Below the pieces are notes generated by a model. It saw only the letters and a program-made list of their open reading frames with translations. It made no database searches and was not told the DNA's origin. A stretch of 64,000 bases of DNA, taken from Gallionella sp. Its GTDB lineage: Bacteria > Pseudomonadota > Gammaproteobacteria > Burkholderiales > Gallionellaceae. Where the stretch lies: NCBI GenBank assembly GCA_028687575.1, contig JAQTZW010000008.1, forward strand, positions 83,618 through 147,617, read 5' to 3'. Both the position numbers and the translations under genes were made by a program. Shown here in pieces: positions 46,201 to 56,121 of the stretch. Every line of letters starts with the position of its first letter. Within the stretch, counting starts at the first letter, position 1.

Positions 46201-46645
46201 AAAAATACCCGTCAGCCTTTCCCTGGCCGTTCAGTACGTCACTGATGCGCCGGACTTGCCCGCCCGCCCACAGTGGCGGCGCTGGATCAAGGCCGCGCTG
46301 CAGTGTGACTTGAGCATGACGCTGCGCATCGTGGACGAAGCCGAGGGGCGCGAGCTGAACAAGGCCTATCGAGGCCGCGACTATGCCACCAACGTGTTGA
46401 CCTTCGTCTACGACGATACCGAGCCGTTGTCGGGCGATGTGGTCATTTGCGCGCCGGTGGTGGCGAGGGAGGCCGCTGAGCAGGGCAAATCGCTGCAGGC
46501 GCATTGCGCGCACATGGCGATCCATGCCGCGCTGCATCTGCAAGGCTATGACCACGAGGATGACGATGAGGCTGCCGAGATGGAAGCACTGGAAAGCGCG
46601 TTGATGGTAAAATTGCGCTACCCTGATCCTTATCGAGAAAACTGA
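46178..46645 (+). CDS. ybeY: Endoribonuclease YbeY
   Basis: A 155-residue (or 150, from ATG 46193) metal-dependent RNase. The zinc motif HMAIHAALHLQGYDHEDD (about residues 112-129, H-x3-H-x5-H pattern) is complete, and RGRDYATNVLTF typifies the family. It trims 16S rRNA and takes part in ribosome quality control. It starts inside the end of ybeZ. Confidence 0.95.
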   Translation: MSKRKMPEKIPVSLSLAVQYVTDAPDLPARPQWRRWIKAALQCDLSMTLRIVDEAEGRELNKAYRGRDYATNVLTFVYDDTEPLSGDVVICAPVVAREAAEQGKSLQAHCAHMAIHAALHLQGYDHEDDDEAAEMEALESALMVKLRYPDPYREN

Positions 46646-46652
46646 CTTCCAA

Positions 46653-47483
46653 ATGGACCAGCCTGAGAGTAGCAAACCCGGTTTTTTAGAACGTCTTTCC
46701 GCGCTGTTGTTACGCGAGCCAGAAGATCGTGAGCAGTTGCTAAAACTGCTATTCGGTGCCTATGAAAACAATCTGCTGGATGCCGATGCGCTGGCCATGA
46801 TGGAGGGCGTGTTGCAGGTCTCCGAGCGGCAAGTGCGCGAAATCATGATTCCGCGCGCGCAGATGGACGTGATAGACATCAGTCAGCCGCCCGAGGAATT
46901 CATTCCCTTCGTGATAGAAACGGCGCATTCTCGCTTCCCGGTGATAGACGGCGACAAGGACAATATCATCGGCATCCTGCTGGCCAAAGATTTGTTGCGC
47001 TACTACGCTGGCGAGGAGTTCGATGTCCGCGACATGCTGCGTCCGGTGGTGTTCGTGCCGGAATCCAAGCGTCTGAACGTGCTATTGGGCGAGTTCCGCA
47101 GCAACCGCAACCATATTGCGCTGGTGGTGGATGAATACGGCGGTGTGTCGGGCATGGTGACGATAGAAGACGTGCTGGAACAGATTGTCGGCGATATCGA
47201 GGATGAATATGACTTCGATGCCGATGAGGACAATATCATCGCCGATGGCGCGGGGCATTACCGCATCAAAGCCGACACTGTAATAGCGGATTTCAATCAG
47301 GCACTCGGTACAGATTTTAGCGACGAGGAGTGCGATACGGTCGGTGGATTGGTGCTCAAGGCGGCTGGCAGGCTGCCACAATGCGGCAGCCAGTTCCACA
47401 TCGGCAATCTGAACTTTACCGTGTTGCGCGCAGATAGTCGCAGACTGTATTCCTTGCAGGTGACTCGCAAGGCGCAGGTCTAA
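46653..47483 (+). CDS. corC: CorC/YbeX, CBS-pair protein for Mg/Co homeostasis
   Basis: A 276-residue cytoplasmic protein. Two CBS domains (about 60-125 and 128-185; IMIPRAQMDVIDISQPPEEF and VVDEYGGVSGMVTIEDVLEQ) are followed by a CorC_HlyC transporter-associated domain (about 200-276). It takes part in magnesium/cobalt efflux and has links to ribosome assembly in E. coli. It starts 7 bases after ybeY. Confidence 0.94.
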   Translation: MDQPESSKPGFLERLSALLLREPEDREQLLKLLFGAYENNLLDADALAMMEGVLQVSERQVREIMIPRAQMDVIDISQPPEEFIPFVIETAHSRFPVIDGDKDNIIGILLAKDLLRYYAGEEFDVRDMLRPVVFVPESKRLNVLLGEFRSNRNHIALVVDEYGGVSGMVTIEDVLEQIVGDIEDEYDFDADEDNIIADGAGHYRIKADTVIADFNQALGTDFSDEECDTVGGLVLKAAGRLPQCGSQFHIGNLNFTVLRADSRRLYSLQVTRKAQV

Positions 47484-47503
47484 TCAGCCTGATTGCTGTA
47501 CGT

Positions 47504-47537
47504 CTGTAACCGGGCTGTAACATGGGCGCGAGATAAT
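47504..47537 (+). promoter_or_regulatory. Possible PhoB box and -10 element after corC
   Basis: Two exact 7-bp repeats CTGTAAC (47504-47510 and 47515-47521) separated by 4 bases, the same geometry as the PhoB box (CTGTCAT-N4-CTGTCAT; each half matches 5 of 7). GATAAT lies at 47532-47537, 10 bases after the second repeat, the spacing usual in Pho promoters where the box replaces the -35. A transcript would start near 47544. Confidence 0.5.
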
Positions 47538-47561
47538 GTACGCAGAAGCAGGTTGAAAGCC

Positions 47562-47621
47562 ATGCAAGATATCCTCCCTGTCACCGCTTTCACCTACTCC
47601 CTTCTTGCCGGGCATCCTTGA
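47562..47621 (+). CDS. Possible 19-residue leader or small peptide
   Basis: ATG 47562 to TGA 47619-47621 encodes MQDILPVTAFTYSLLAGHP. Its stop lies in the loop of the terminator at 47610-47630. The SD is weak. It would lie on the short transcript predicted from the Pho-like promoter; the transcript may instead be a non-coding RNA of about 90 bases. Confidence 0.3.
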   Translation: MQDILPVTAFTYSLLAGHP

Positions 47622-47637
47622 TGGATGCCCTTTTTTT
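47610..47637 (+). terminator. Intrinsic terminator downstream of corC
   Basis: Stem GGGCATCC / GGATGCCC with a short loop and a run of seven T. It can end both the corC operon and the short transcript from the Pho-like promoter. Confidence 0.9.
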
Positions 47638-47655
47638 GTGCAGAAAATCTACGCT

Positions 47656-48081
47656 TCAGTTTGCGCTCAGACACGCCAGATAAACTGCCGCATCGGGCTG
47701 GGTGCGGTTGCGTTGCGCCTGCCAGAGCATTTCACCCAGACACTCCATCATGCGGTGCTGCGCGTCGTGTTCCGATTCAAACTTGCGAGTCAGGCGCACG
47801 AAATGGGCGCGTATGCCCGGTGGCTGGTCAATGGAAATCTGCTCCTCAATGGTGAGGTGCATCATCAGGTGCAAAAAGGGATTCGCCTCGCCCTGTTCGG
47901 GGAGATAGTCGCGCTCCAGGAAACGCTCCTGATTCTCCAGCACCGAAAAATACTCCGGATGCTTCTCGATTAGTTGTGCAGCCAAGTCTTCCAGCGGGGT
48001 GAGTAGTGTTTGGGCACGGCGCTTGCGCCAGGTTTCAAACAGGAAGTTGCGCGCTTCGTCGCGGCTGGGATCGAATAGCAT
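47656..48081 (-). CDS. DUF1841 family protein
   Basis: A 141-residue soluble protein with the family opening MLFDPSRDEARNFLFETWRK and the conserved NPFLHLMMHLTIEEQISIDQP stretch (about residues 65-85). The family is common in beta- and gammaproteobacteria and has no assigned function. It lies 24 bases downstream of nth and could be read from the rnf-nth operon. Confidence 0.85.
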   Translation of the reverse strand: MLFDPSRDEARNFLFETWRKRRAQTLLTPLEDLAAQLIEKHPEYFSVLENQERFLERDYLPEQGEANPFLHLMMHLTIEEQISIDQPPGIRAHFVRLTRKFESEHDAQHRMMECLGEMLWQAQRNRTQPDAAVYLACLSAN

Positions 48082-48105
48082 GGTGGTTACTCCATCAAGA
48101 TGGGG

Positions 48106-48738
48106 TCAAAGTGTCTTGGCTTTGAATTCGCACAGGTCGTGGATCAGACACTCCGCGCAGCGGGGTTTCCGTGCCTGGCAAATATAGCGGCCATGCAGGA
48201 TCAGCCAGTGGTGCGCGTCCTGCAGGAACTCGCGGGGGATCACCTTCAACAGCTTGTGCTCGACCTCCAGCACGGTCTTGCCGGGCGCCAGGCCGATGCG
48301 GTTGCTGATACGGAAGATGTGGGTGTCCACCGCGAGGGTGGGCTGGCCGAAGGCGGTGTTGAGCACCACGTTGGCGGTCTTGCGGCCGACGCCCGGCAGC
48401 GCCTCCAGCGCCTCGCGGGTCTGCGGGACTACGCCTGCGTGTTGTTCCAGCAATATGCGGCAGGTCTCGATGACGTGTTTGGCCTTGGTCTTGTAGAGGC
48501 CGATGCGCTGGATGTATACACGCAGTTTTTCTTCGCCCAGATCGTGGATGGCCTGCGGCGTGCCGGCTGCCGGGAATAGGTGCCGGGTCGCGGCGTTGAC
48601 GCTGATGTCGGTGGCCTGCGCCGACAGCATCACCGCGACCAGCAACTCAAACGGCGTGTGATATTCCAGTTCGGTGGTCGGGTGCGGATTCGCGGCTTGC
48701 AGGCGCAGGAAGATTTCGCGGCGCTTGGCTGCGTTCAT
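48106..48738 (-). CDS. nth: Endonuclease III
   Basis: A 210-residue DNA glycosylase/AP lyase for oxidised pyrimidines. The helix-hairpin-helix [16 protein letters not shown] (about residues 107-122), catalytic Lys120 equivalent and Asp in AVDTHIFR are present, and the C-terminal [4Fe-4S] motif has cysteines spaced C-x6-C-x2-C-x5-C ([20 protein letters not shown]). It overlaps rsxE by 4 bases, the standard rnf-nth fusion of operons. Confidence 0.96.
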   Translation of the reverse strand: MNAAKRREIFLRLQAANPHPTTELEYHTPFELLVAVMLSAQATDISVNAATRHLFPAAGTPQAIHDLGEEKLRVYIQRIGLYKTKAKHVIETCRILLEQHAGVVPQTREALEALPGVGRKTANVVLNTAFGQPTLAVDTHIFRISNRIGLAPGKTVLEVEHKLLKVIPREFLQDAHHWLILHGRYICQARKPRCAECLIHDLCEFKAKTL

Positions 48739-49445
48739 GCGTGGCTGGCTGGGGTGCAGCCGCCTTCAACGGGAACATAGACGGCATCGCTTGAGTTTGA
48801 TTTGTTGGTTGCGCGCAAAGTCAGCCAGTTGCGCGTGGCGATAAGCAGGCCCAAGACAATGAATGCGCCGGGTGGCAGGATGGCCAGCAAAAAGCCGTGA
48901 TAATCCGGTATGACGGTGATGACCAGCGATTTGGCAGATTCGCCCAGCGCCATGTCTATGCCGGACAGCAGCGTACCGTGTCCCAGGATTTCGCGTATGC
49001 CACCCAGCACCGCCAGCACGGCGGTCAAACCCAGTCCCATAGCCAGTCCGTCAAGTGCGGAAGCAAGCCCGCCATTCTTCGAGGCGAAGGCCTCGATGCG
49101 TGCCAGCACGATGCAGTTGGTGACAATCAGCGGGATGAAGATGCCTAGCACCACATACAGGCCATACATATAAGCATTTATCATGTATTGAACTACCGTG
49201 ACCAGCACCGCGATAATCAGGATGAATACCGGGATGCGTATTTCGTTAGGCACGTAGTTGCGGAGCGGGGCAATCGCACCACTTGCGATTGTCATCACCA
49301 GTGTGGTGGCCAGACCGAGGCTGATGGCGTTTACCACCGACGAGCTAACTGCCAGCAGTGGGCACAATCCCAGCAACTGCACCAAGCCGGTGTTCTGCTT
49401 CCATAGCCCGTTGTAAAAGATGTCCTTGATTTCCTGTGAGGTCAT
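48735..49445 (-). CDS. rsxE: Rnf/Rsx electron transport complex subunit E
   Basis: A 236-residue membrane protein with six helices; [24 protein letters not shown] opens it and [18 protein letters not shown] (about 108-125) is the family core. RsxE and RsxA are paired membrane subunits holding a shared Fe-S centre. It overlaps rsxG by 4 bases. Confidence 0.94.
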   Translation of the reverse strand: MTSQEIKDIFYNGLWKQNTGLVQLLGLCPLLAVSSSVVNAISLGLATTLVMTIASGAIAPLRNYVPNEIRIPVFILIIAVLVTVVQYMINAYMYGLYVVLGIFIPLIVTNCIVLARIEAFASKNGGLASALDGLAMGLGLTAVLAVLGGIREILGHGTLLSGIDMALGESAKSLVITVIPDYHGFLLAILPPGAFIVLGLLIATRNWLTLRATNKSNSSDAVYVPVEGGCTPASHA

Positions 49446-50119
49446 GGCTTCTTCTCCTGTGCTGCGTCATGCGCGTGGTCGTGGGTAGGCGGTTCAGGTT
49501 GCCTCAGTAGTTCGTCGCGGTGCTGCGAGAAGTATTGCACTGCCTTGTGCACGGCTTTGACCACGGCGCGCGGCGTGATGGTGGCACCCGCCACCGAATC
49601 GAACTTGCCGCCATCCTTGATGACTTTCCAGTCGCCGTCGGAGAGATTTTCGCCGGATTTTCCGTCGAATTGCTTGATCCACGGACTTTTCGGCAATTCG
49701 ATGTAGTCGCCCAGACCAGGCGTTTCGTGGTGTGTGACTACACGTACCCCGTTGATTTCACCGTTGCTGCGGATAGCGACGATCAATGCGATCTTGCCAC
49801 TGTAGCCATCGGGTGCTATGGGTTGCAATACCACCGCAGTTGGCTCGCCATTCAGGCTGGCGCGGTATGCGGTGGACGGCTCATCGGTACCCAATAGTTC
49901 ATTTGGTGGGAGTTGCAACGTGTCAGTGACGATGTCGTTGTCATAAAGTTGACTTGGCACAATTTCAGCGATTAGCTTGAGTTTTTCTTTCGCCTCGCTC
50001 GCTGCGATAGTATCGTGTGTCAGCAGATAGGTCGAAGACAGCACCACCGTGCCCACTACGGCGAAGAACAGCAAGTTCATCGCGGAGTGAAAAGAAGCCT
50101 TGGCCATGGTGCGCCTCAT
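49442..50119 (-). CDS. rsxG: Rnf/Rsx electron transport complex subunit G
   Basis: A 225-residue protein with one N-terminal helix and a periplasmic FMN-binding domain; FMN attaches to Thr in [13 protein letters not shown] (about residues 175-187, S/T-GAT motif). The His/Asp-rich C-terminal tail ([15 protein letters not shown]) is unusual and could bind metal. It overlaps rsxE and rsxD. Confidence 0.94.
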   Translation of the reverse strand: MRRTMAKASFHSAMNLLFFAVVGTVVLSSTYLLTHDTIAASEAKEKLKLIAEIVPSQLYDNDIVTDTLQLPPNELLGTDEPSTAYRASLNGEPTAVVLQPIAPDGYSGKIALIVAIRSNGEINGVRVVTHHETPGLGDYIELPKSPWIKQFDGKSGENLSDGDWKVIKDGGKFDSVAGATITPRAVVKAVHKAVQYFSQHRDELLRQPEPPTHDHAHDAAQEKKP

Positions 50120-51150
50120 GGTTTCTTCTCCTTTTTGCCGAACACGCTGGGCTGGGTGTAGGCATCTATCAGCGGCACGCTAATATTCATCAACAATGTG
50201 GCGAAGGCCATGCCATCGGGGAAGCCGCCAAAGGCGCGGATCAAGTAGGTGATGAGTCCTGCGCCGGCAGCGAATATCAGCTTGCCACGCGGCGTGGTCG
50301 GGCTGGTCACCGGGTCGGTCAGGATGAAGAACGCGCCTATCATCGCTGCACCCGAGAACCAGTGGAACAGCGGGGTAACGTAGTGCGCCGGGTCAAGCAG
50401 ATGGAAAATGCCGGCGACCGCGAACAGCGTGCCCAGATAGGCTGCTGGGATATGCCAACTGATGATGCGGCTGGCGATCAGGTACAGGCCGCCCAGCAAA
50501 AAACCCACCGCAACCCATTCGCTGCCTTGGCCTGCCAGCCGGCCATAGATCGGCATGTCGAGGATCTGGTGGATGTCGCCCTGCATGTGCAACTGAGTCT
50601 TCAGGGTGTCCAGCGGGGTAGCCATTGTGACGGCATCCAGTTTGATGCCCTCTGGCAGGATGCCTCGGAAGATGTAGTTCAGTTGTTCGAACAACGTCAG
50701 CGAGACTTCGTTCAGGCCATGCGGCGACAGCCAGTGGGTCATGTGCATGGGGAAGGAAATAATCAGCACCGCGTAACCTATCATCGCCGGGTTGAACGGG
50801 TTGTTGCCCAGCCCGCCGTACAAGTGCTTGGAGATACTGATGGCGAATGCCGTGCCGACCACTACCAGCCACCAAGGCGCGAGAGGCGGGATGGACAGCG
50901 CCAGCAGCCAAGCGGTGAGCAGCGCGCTGTTGTCTTTCAGGAAAGGCGCTACCGGGCGGTCGCGCAGCTTCAGCATCGCAGCTTCGGTAGCGAGTGCCGT
51001 GATGCTGGCCAACGTGAGCGAAATCAGGATGGCGGGACCGAAAAACCAGACGTACAGTGCGATGCCCGGAATCAGCGCCAGCAGCACCTTGAGCATGATC
51101 AGCGACACGCCCTCCGGCTTGCTGATGAAGGGGGAAAAGAATGCGGGCAT
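50116..51150 (-). CDS. rsxD: Rnf/Rsx electron transport complex subunit D
   Basis: A 344-residue membrane protein with nine or ten helices and the family flavinylation motif region TDPVTSPTTPRGK (about residues 276-288). It carries covalent FMN in the membrane arm of the complex, which couples electron flow between ferredoxin and NAD(H) to ion movement, or reduces SoxR in enterics. It begins 1 base after the rsxC stop. Confidence 0.94.
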   Translation of the reverse strand: MPAFFSPFISKPEGVSLIMLKVLLALIPGIALYVWFFGPAILISLTLASITALATEAAMLKLRDRPVAPFLKDNSALLTAWLLALSIPPLAPWWLVVVGTAFAISISKHLYGGLGNNPFNPAMIGYAVLIISFPMHMTHWLSPHGLNEVSLTLFEQLNYIFRGILPEGIKLDAVTMATPLDTLKTQLHMQGDIHQILDMPIYGRLAGQGSEWVAVGFLLGGLYLIASRIISWHIPAAYLGTLFAVAGIFHLLDPAHYVTPLFHWFSGAAMIGAFFILTDPVTSPTTPRGKLIFAAGAGLITYLIRAFGGFPDGMAFATLLMNISVPLIDAYTQPSVFGKKEKKP

Positions 51151-51151
51151 G

Positions 51152-52855
51152 TTATTCCTTTGTGTGTTCCTCGACCGAGGAGCGCGCCAGTTCGCGGATG
51201 TGGGCGCGTCTTGCTTCTATCTCGGCGATTTCCGCCTGCTGTTCCGGCGTCAGCTGTTCAGTGTTCTTCGGCTTGATGGCGGCGGCCTGCTGTTTGGCGT
51301 GGTCTATCGCCGTCTGGATCTTCATCTGGATGGTGTCTTCTGGATCTGCGTTTGGCTTGACCGGGGCGACAGCGGGCTGCAGCGCCTGTTTTTCCTTTGC
51401 TTCAAGCGCGGCTTTTTCCTTTGCTTCGAGTGCAGCCTTTTCCTTGGCGGCCAGCTTCTCGGCCTTTTCCTGTTTTTCGCGTTCGATGCGCAGTTCGCGG
51501 AACTCGTGTCTGTCGCGTGCCGCGTCGGATGCCTTCTTGTTGCTGTCCTGCTCCCAGATTTCACCCTTGGCGTAGCGGTAATACTGCACTAACGGAATGT
51601 GGCTGGGGCAGACGTAACTGCACGCGCCGCATTCGATGCAGTCGAACAGGTGATAATCCCTGGCCTTTTCGAAGTTCTTCGATTTGGCGAACCAGTAGAG
51701 TTCCTGCGGCTGCAGTTCGGACGGGCAGACCTCTGCGCAACGCGTGCAGCGTATGCAGGGCATCGCAGGTGGTGACGGTGGAAACAGCGCGTCGGACATG
51801 ACGATGACGCAGTTGCTGGCCTTGATTATGCCGACCTGTTCGGAGGGTAAGCGGAAACCCATCATCGGGCCGCCCATAAGGTAGCCGCTAGTGTCGGCTA
51901 GTGGGTTGGCCTGTGCGACCAGTTCGGCAGCGGGGGTGCCGAACAACACTTCGAAATTTTGTGCTTTGCCGACATTGCCGGTGATGGTGACGATGCGCGA
52001 GATCATCGGTTCGCCGTGCGTGATAGCGAGATGCACACCATAGGCTGTTCCGACGTTGAAGCATTGCACGCCAAGATCGGTGGAGCGCACGCCAGCAGCG
52101 ACTTCAATGCCGGTCAATACGCGAATCAGTTGCTTGGCACCGCCGCCGGGATACAGCGTGGGGACGGCGATGACTTCCATCTTATCCTGGCTGGTTGCAG
52201 CCGCCGCTTGCATTGCGGCGATGGCCTCTGGCTTGTTGTCTTCAATGCCTATCAGCACGGTTTCCGCATCCAGCATGAAGCGCATGATCTCGGCACCACG
52301 GATGATCTCCAGTGCGCGTTCGCGCATCAGCAGGTCGTCACAGGTGATGTAGGGTTCGCATTCGGCACCGTTGATCACCAGTGTCTGTATCTTGCGTTTG
52401 CCCGGTTTGAGCTTCTGGTCGCTGGGGAAGGTCGCGCCACCCAGTCCCACTACACCCGCCATGCGCAGCGCAAAGCGCAGGTCGGCGGGACTGGTAGTGC
52501 GGTAGTCCATGCCCTCGCGCTTGATCCATTCATCCAGGCCATCGGGAATCATTGTGATACACAAGTCGTCCATGCCGGAGGGATGCGCCACCTGTTGCAT
52601 GTCAATCGCTGTGACCGTGCCCGAGGTCGGGGCGTGTACTGCACTGGAAAGATTGCCTTCCGGCATACCGATGAGTTGCCCCTTGAGGACGCGTTGGCCA
52701 ATCTCGACGGTAGGTGTCGCGCGGTTGCCGACATGCTGGTACAGGGGGATGACCAGTTTTGAGGGCAAGGCAGCCTGCACAATCGGAGTCTGATTCGATT
52801 GCGACTTGTTGGTCGGGGGGTGCACCCCGCCGTGAAACTTGAACAATGGCCTCAT
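51152..52855 (-). CDS. rsxC: Rnf/Rsx electron transport complex subunit C
   Basis: A 567-residue NADH-binding subunit starting at ATG 52855 (4-base overlap with rsxB); a longer frame begins inside rsxB. N-terminal KFHGGVHPP motif, an NQO1-like FMN/NADH domain and two [4Fe-4S] motifs ([12 protein letters not shown] about residue 369, [12 protein letters not shown] about 408) are present. The C-terminal tail has short tandem repeats of the type EAKEKAAL in a long charged helix, as in other RnfC proteins of variable tail length. Confidence 0.94.
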   Translation of the reverse strand: MRPLFKFHGGVHPPTNKSQSNQTPIVQAALPSKLVIPLYQHVGNRATPTVEIGQRVLKGQLIGMPEGNLSSAVHAPTSGTVTAIDMQQVAHPSGMDDLCITMIPDGLDEWIKREGMDYRTTSPADLRFALRMAGVVGLGGATFPSDQKLKPGKRKIQTLVINGAECEPYITCDDLLMRERALEIIRGAEIMRFMLDAETVLIGIEDNKPEAIAAMQAAAATSQDKMEVIAVPTLYPGGGAKQLIRVLTGIEVAAGVRSTDLGVQCFNVGTAYGVHLAITHGEPMISRIVTITGNVGKAQNFEVLFGTPAAELVAQANPLADTSGYLMGGPMMGFRLPSEQVGIIKASNCVIVMSDALFPPSPPAMPCIRCTRCAEVCPSELQPQELYWFAKSKNFEKARDYHLFDCIECGACSYVCPSHIPLVQYYRYAKGEIWEQDSNKKASDAARDRHEFRELRIEREKQEKAEKLAAKEKAALEAKEKAALEAKEKQALQPAVAPVKPNADPEDTIQMKIQTAIDHAKQQAAAIKPKNTEQLTPEQQAEIAEIEARRAHIRELARSSVEEHTKE

Positions 52856-53400
52856 GGGGCGGGCCTCAGTGCGTAAATCGGATATTTCCATTTCCAGGTA
52901 GTGAGCGTTTCCTCGATGGGAGTCATGCTGATGCAATCTACCGGGCAAGGTGCGAGGCACAGTTCGCAGCCGGTGCATTCTGCGGCGACGATGGTGTGCA
53001 TCTGCTTGGCCGCGCCTACGATGGCATCCACCGGGCAGGCCTGGATGCACAAGGTGCAACCGATGCAGTTGTTTTCATCAATGAAGGCGACAGATTTGGG
53101 TTTGGGAACCGTGTCGCCACCGAAGGGCTTGAAATCGCGTCCCAGTAGGTCGGCCAGCTTGTGGATGCCGTCCTCGCCGCCGGGTGGGCACAGGTTGATC
53201 TCGGCTTCGCCCTCGGCCAGCGCCGCCGCATAGGGTTTGCAGCCGGGGAAGCCGCATTGTCCGCACTGGGTCTGCGGCAGGATGGCGTCTATCTTGTCGG
53301 CCAGCGGGTTGCCTTCGACGCGGAACTTGATCGCGGAATACCCTAACACCGCGCCCAGCACGATGGCGATAGCCGTCATGGCCAGCAATGCACCAAGCAT
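52852..53400 (-). CDS. rsxB: Rnf/Rsx electron transport complex subunit B
   Basis: A 182-residue ferredoxin-like subunit: N-terminal helix, a four-cysteine cluster motif [14 protein letters not shown] (about residues 46-59), then two [4Fe-4S] motifs [12 protein letters not shown] and [12 protein letters not shown]. It receives electrons within the complex. It overlaps rsxA by 1 base and rsxC by 4. Confidence 0.95.
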   Translation of the reverse strand: MLGALLAMTAIAIVLGAVLGYSAIKFRVEGNPLADKIDAILPQTQCGQCGFPGCKPYAAALAEGEAEINLCPPGGEDGIHKLADLLGRDFKPFGGDTVPKPKSVAFIDENNCIGCTLCIQACPVDAIVGAAKQMHTIVAAECTGCELCLAPCPVDCISMTPIEETLTTWKWKYPIYALRPAP

Positions 53401-53975
53401 TATTTGACCAACCCCGAGAAGCCCATGAAGGACAGACTCATCAGCCCTGCGGTAATCATGGCAATCGCCGAGCCCTTGAATACCGGCGGAATGTCTGCAC
53501 CTTCCATACGTTCGCGCAGGCCTGCAAACAAAATCATCACCAGCGTGAAGCCCAGCGCGCCGCCCATGCCAAAGAACAGCGACTCCATGAAATTATGTTT
53601 GGCCTGCACATTCAGCAGCGGGATGCCCAGCACCGCGCAGTTGGTGGTGATCAGTGGCAGGTAAATACCCAGTACCTGATTGAGTTCCGGGCTGGTCTTC
53701 TGGATGACCATCTCGGTGAATTGCACGATGCCGGCAATGACTACGATGAATGACAGGGTAGTGAGGTAGGCTAGTTCCGGGCCGAGCAGGTAATGGTTAA
53801 TCAGGTAGCTGGAGCCGGAAGCCAGCGTCAGCACGAAGGTGGTCGCGGCACCCATGCCGATGGCGGCCTCCAGTTTTTTGGAGACCCCCATGAACGGGCA
53901 CAGCCCGAGTATCTTGACCATCACGATGTTGTTAACAAACACTGCGCTGACCAATATCAGCAAATATTCTGTCAT
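53400..53975 (-). CDS. rsxA: Rnf/Rsx electron transport complex subunit A
   Basis: A 191-residue membrane protein with six helices, opening [20 protein letters not shown] and containing [12 protein letters not shown] (about 23-34) and [12 protein letters not shown] (about 108-119), whose cysteines hold the membrane Fe-S centre shared with RsxE. It is the first gene of rsxABCDGE-nth. Confidence 0.95.
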   Translation of the reverse strand: MTEYLLILVSAVFVNNIVMVKILGLCPFMGVSKKLEAAIGMGAATTFVLTLASGSSYLINHYLLGPELAYLTTLSFIVVIAGIVQFTEMVIQKTSPELNQVLGIYLPLITTNCAVLGIPLLNVQAKHNFMESLFFGMGGALGFTLVMILFAGLRERMEGADIPPVFKGSAIAMITAGLMSLSFMGFSGLVK

Positions 53976-54102
53976 TGATACGCTTTCAAAATTAGGCGGC
54001 GATTATCCAATGATTTAAAGGAGTGGACAACTGCTTTGTCCGAATAACGATATGCCGGAAAGTTATTAGCTGAACCTTACATATGCCTTAATTATCGAGA
54101 GG

Positions 54103-55788
54103 TTATTCGTCTGACTGTTGCAGGACATCGGACTTCCACAAATCATGCTGGGTGTGTGCGTCGGACATCAGAAAGGCGCGCAGTCTGAGCGTGATGGCGC
54201 CCATATGCTCGGTCGGGCTAGTGCGGATGATATGACGCGTCGCATGGCGGTCGCTTTGCGCGATGTGGCTGTTGAACCAGTCGAACAGCAGTATCTGGGT
54301 GCGGAACACCAGCAAGGTCAAGTCAAAGTTATTGGAATCCATTTCTTCCTTGATGGCTGTGAAGTCTTCAATGAAGCGTTTGTGTTCGCGGACATGTTCC
54401 TCGATGAACGGATATTTGTATTCCGCCATCTGTTGCTCTTCTTCGTCGCGGCTCTCGATCAGGTGGCTTGCCAGATAGTCGAAGATCAGACGCAAGCCGT
54501 CAATTTCGCCGGTGTTGATGGCGGTAATGGAGGCTGCGATAAGTTCATTGGTCTTGTTAAATAGTTGCCGGTGCGCATGGTCTATCGCGTGCACATGAGT
54601 TTGAAATTCCTTGCGCCACTCCAACTGGGTGTTCAGCTCGCCGGTGGTGAAGTGTTGTCCAGTGGTCAGGTACTGTTTGCAACGTGATAGATAGATATGC
54701 GCTGGAATGTCCTTGGGGGAATTCTTGATGCATGTTTCCAGCAACTCTTTGGCCTTGTCAATGTTGCGGACATGGTAATAGGCGATTGCTGCCTCGAAAA
54801 TCTGCTTGTCGGCGCGCTTGCCATCCCGAATCTTGATGGGGTCGTTGTCGAAGACTTCATAAATGGAAAGGGGTTGGGTCTTGCCCTTCACGCGGATACG
54901 ATCCAGAAAACGGATGTCATATTTTCCGGGAATCGCCAGATTGTAGAGCGTGTTCTGGCTGATCAGCAGCGGCGTGTAATAGGTTTTACAAGCACCCTCG
55001 ATGCGGTTGGTCAGATTGACTGCATCACCGATCACCGTCGTTTCCATGCGATTCGGCCCGCCGACCGTCCCTATCATGACCAGCCCGGTATTGAGGCCGA
55101 TGCCGATCTGCAACGGCGCATAGCCGGCGGCGGTTCTGCCGGCATTGTATTTTTCCAGTTTCTCCAGCATGTCTATGGCGCTGTGCAAGGCATCGTCGGC
55201 AGCTCTGGTGAACAGTGCAAGGATGGAGTCGCCCATGTATTTGTCTATCACACCGCCATGCTCGCCAATAACCGGTTCCATCTGCGCGAAGTAGGCGTTC
55301 AGAAAATCGAAGTTTTCCTGCGGCGTCATGTTCTCTGACAGGTGAGTGAATTCACGGATGTCTGTGCTCATAATGGTCAGCTTGCGTTCGAACTGATCAC
55401 CAAGCTCAACATCCAGTACGCTGTCACGCCCCATCAGTTCGAGTAGCTGGTGGGGGATGAGTCGACCAAATGCACCCTCCGTCTGCCTCAACGTGGCAAC
55501 GAGTTCCTTTTGCTCAACAAGACTCGCTTCGCGCAATATAACCTCCTGCTCCAACCTGTCCTTGAGCAAAGCAATCTGTTCGGTGCTGCGCGTGTTCAGC
55601 CATTCGGCGCGGGAGGAGCGGCTGACCAGCCCGAAGATCGAGGCGATCAGCACGCCGCTCAGAAATACCGTCCATTGTTTGTCTATTTCAGTGAAGTAGA
55701 TGGCCGAGACCAGTATCGTCACGATAAATACGGTCGTTAAGGCAGCCAGATATGGCTCAAATTTTTCGTACAGTTTACTGATACTCAT
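54103..55788 (-). CDS. Membrane adenylate/guanylate cyclase with C-terminal hemerythrin-like domain
   Basis: A 561-residue protein starting at ATG 55788 (SD GGGGAA). Two helices (about residues 14-53), a short coiled-coil, and a class III cyclase domain (about 130-310): TIMSTDIREFTHLSE with metal Asp, YMGDSILALF, and VGGPNRMETTVIGDAVNLTNR. A helical TPR-like linker follows, then a hemerythrin-like region (about 420-545; HAIDHAHRQLF, YPFIEEHVREHKRFIED, WFNSHIAQSD). The spacing around the second His (HLIESRDEEEQQM) differs from the usual HxxxE, so metal binding is likely but not certain. It may make cAMP in response to oxygen or iron state. Confidence 0.83.
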   Translation of the reverse strand: MSISKLYEKFEPYLAALTTVFIVTILVSAIYFTEIDKQWTVFLSGVLIASIFGLVSRSSRAEWLNTRSTEQIALLKDRLEQEVILREASLVEQKELVATLRQTEGAFGRLIPHQLLELMGRDSVLDVELGDQFERKLTIMSTDIREFTHLSENMTPQENFDFLNAYFAQMEPVIGEHGGVIDKYMGDSILALFTRAADDALHSAIDMLEKLEKYNAGRTAAGYAPLQIGIGLNTGLVMIGTVGGPNRMETTVIGDAVNLTNRIEGACKTYYTPLLISQNTLYNLAIPGKYDIRFLDRIRVKGKTQPLSIYEVFDNDPIKIRDGKRADKQIFEAAIAYYHVRNIDKAKELLETCIKNSPKDIPAHIYLSRCKQYLTTGQHFTTGELNTQLEWRKEFQTHVHAIDHAHRQLFNKTNELIAASITAINTGEIDGLRLIFDYLASHLIESRDEEEQQMAEYKYPFIEEHVREHKRFIEDFTAIKEEMDSNNFDLTLLVFRTQILLFDWFNSHIAQSDRHATRHIIRTSPTEHMGAITLRLRAFLMSDAHTQHDLWKSDVLQQSDE

Positions 55789-56007
55789 GTGTTCCCCTGA
55801 GCGTTGCAGGTAGGCCAAAAACCTGTTGTTTCACAAACAAGGCTAGGCCGGCAGTCTATACCAAAGCAAGCAATTTGGGTTTTGACCTGCCTCCGAAAAT
55901 TCGTCTTACTATGGTGATGTCAGCCCATAAACGGGCCAAAGCCTTTTGGCGCTACCTTTAAGCCCAGGCCGCCAGCTTGTTTAGCCTGCCCGGCGCAGCA
56001 GAAACTG

Positions 56008-56121
56008 CTTGCCCTTGGGGCTGCGCGTGGGCAAGAATGCGCCTCCGGTGACAATCCAAAACTGTGGAGGTGTGCCTTCTTCGATTCCGCGCAAATTCGT
56101 CGTGCGTCCGGGCAAAACGCC
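56008..56121 (+). repeat. 114-bp Rhs module header, copy 1
   Basis: Starts with inverted repeat CTTGCCC (56008-56014) / GGGCAAG (56029-56035). It is shared almost unchanged with 57719, 60001, 61801 and 63127. It is open in frame with the Rhs core that follows but has no ATG or SD. Confidence 0.85.
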
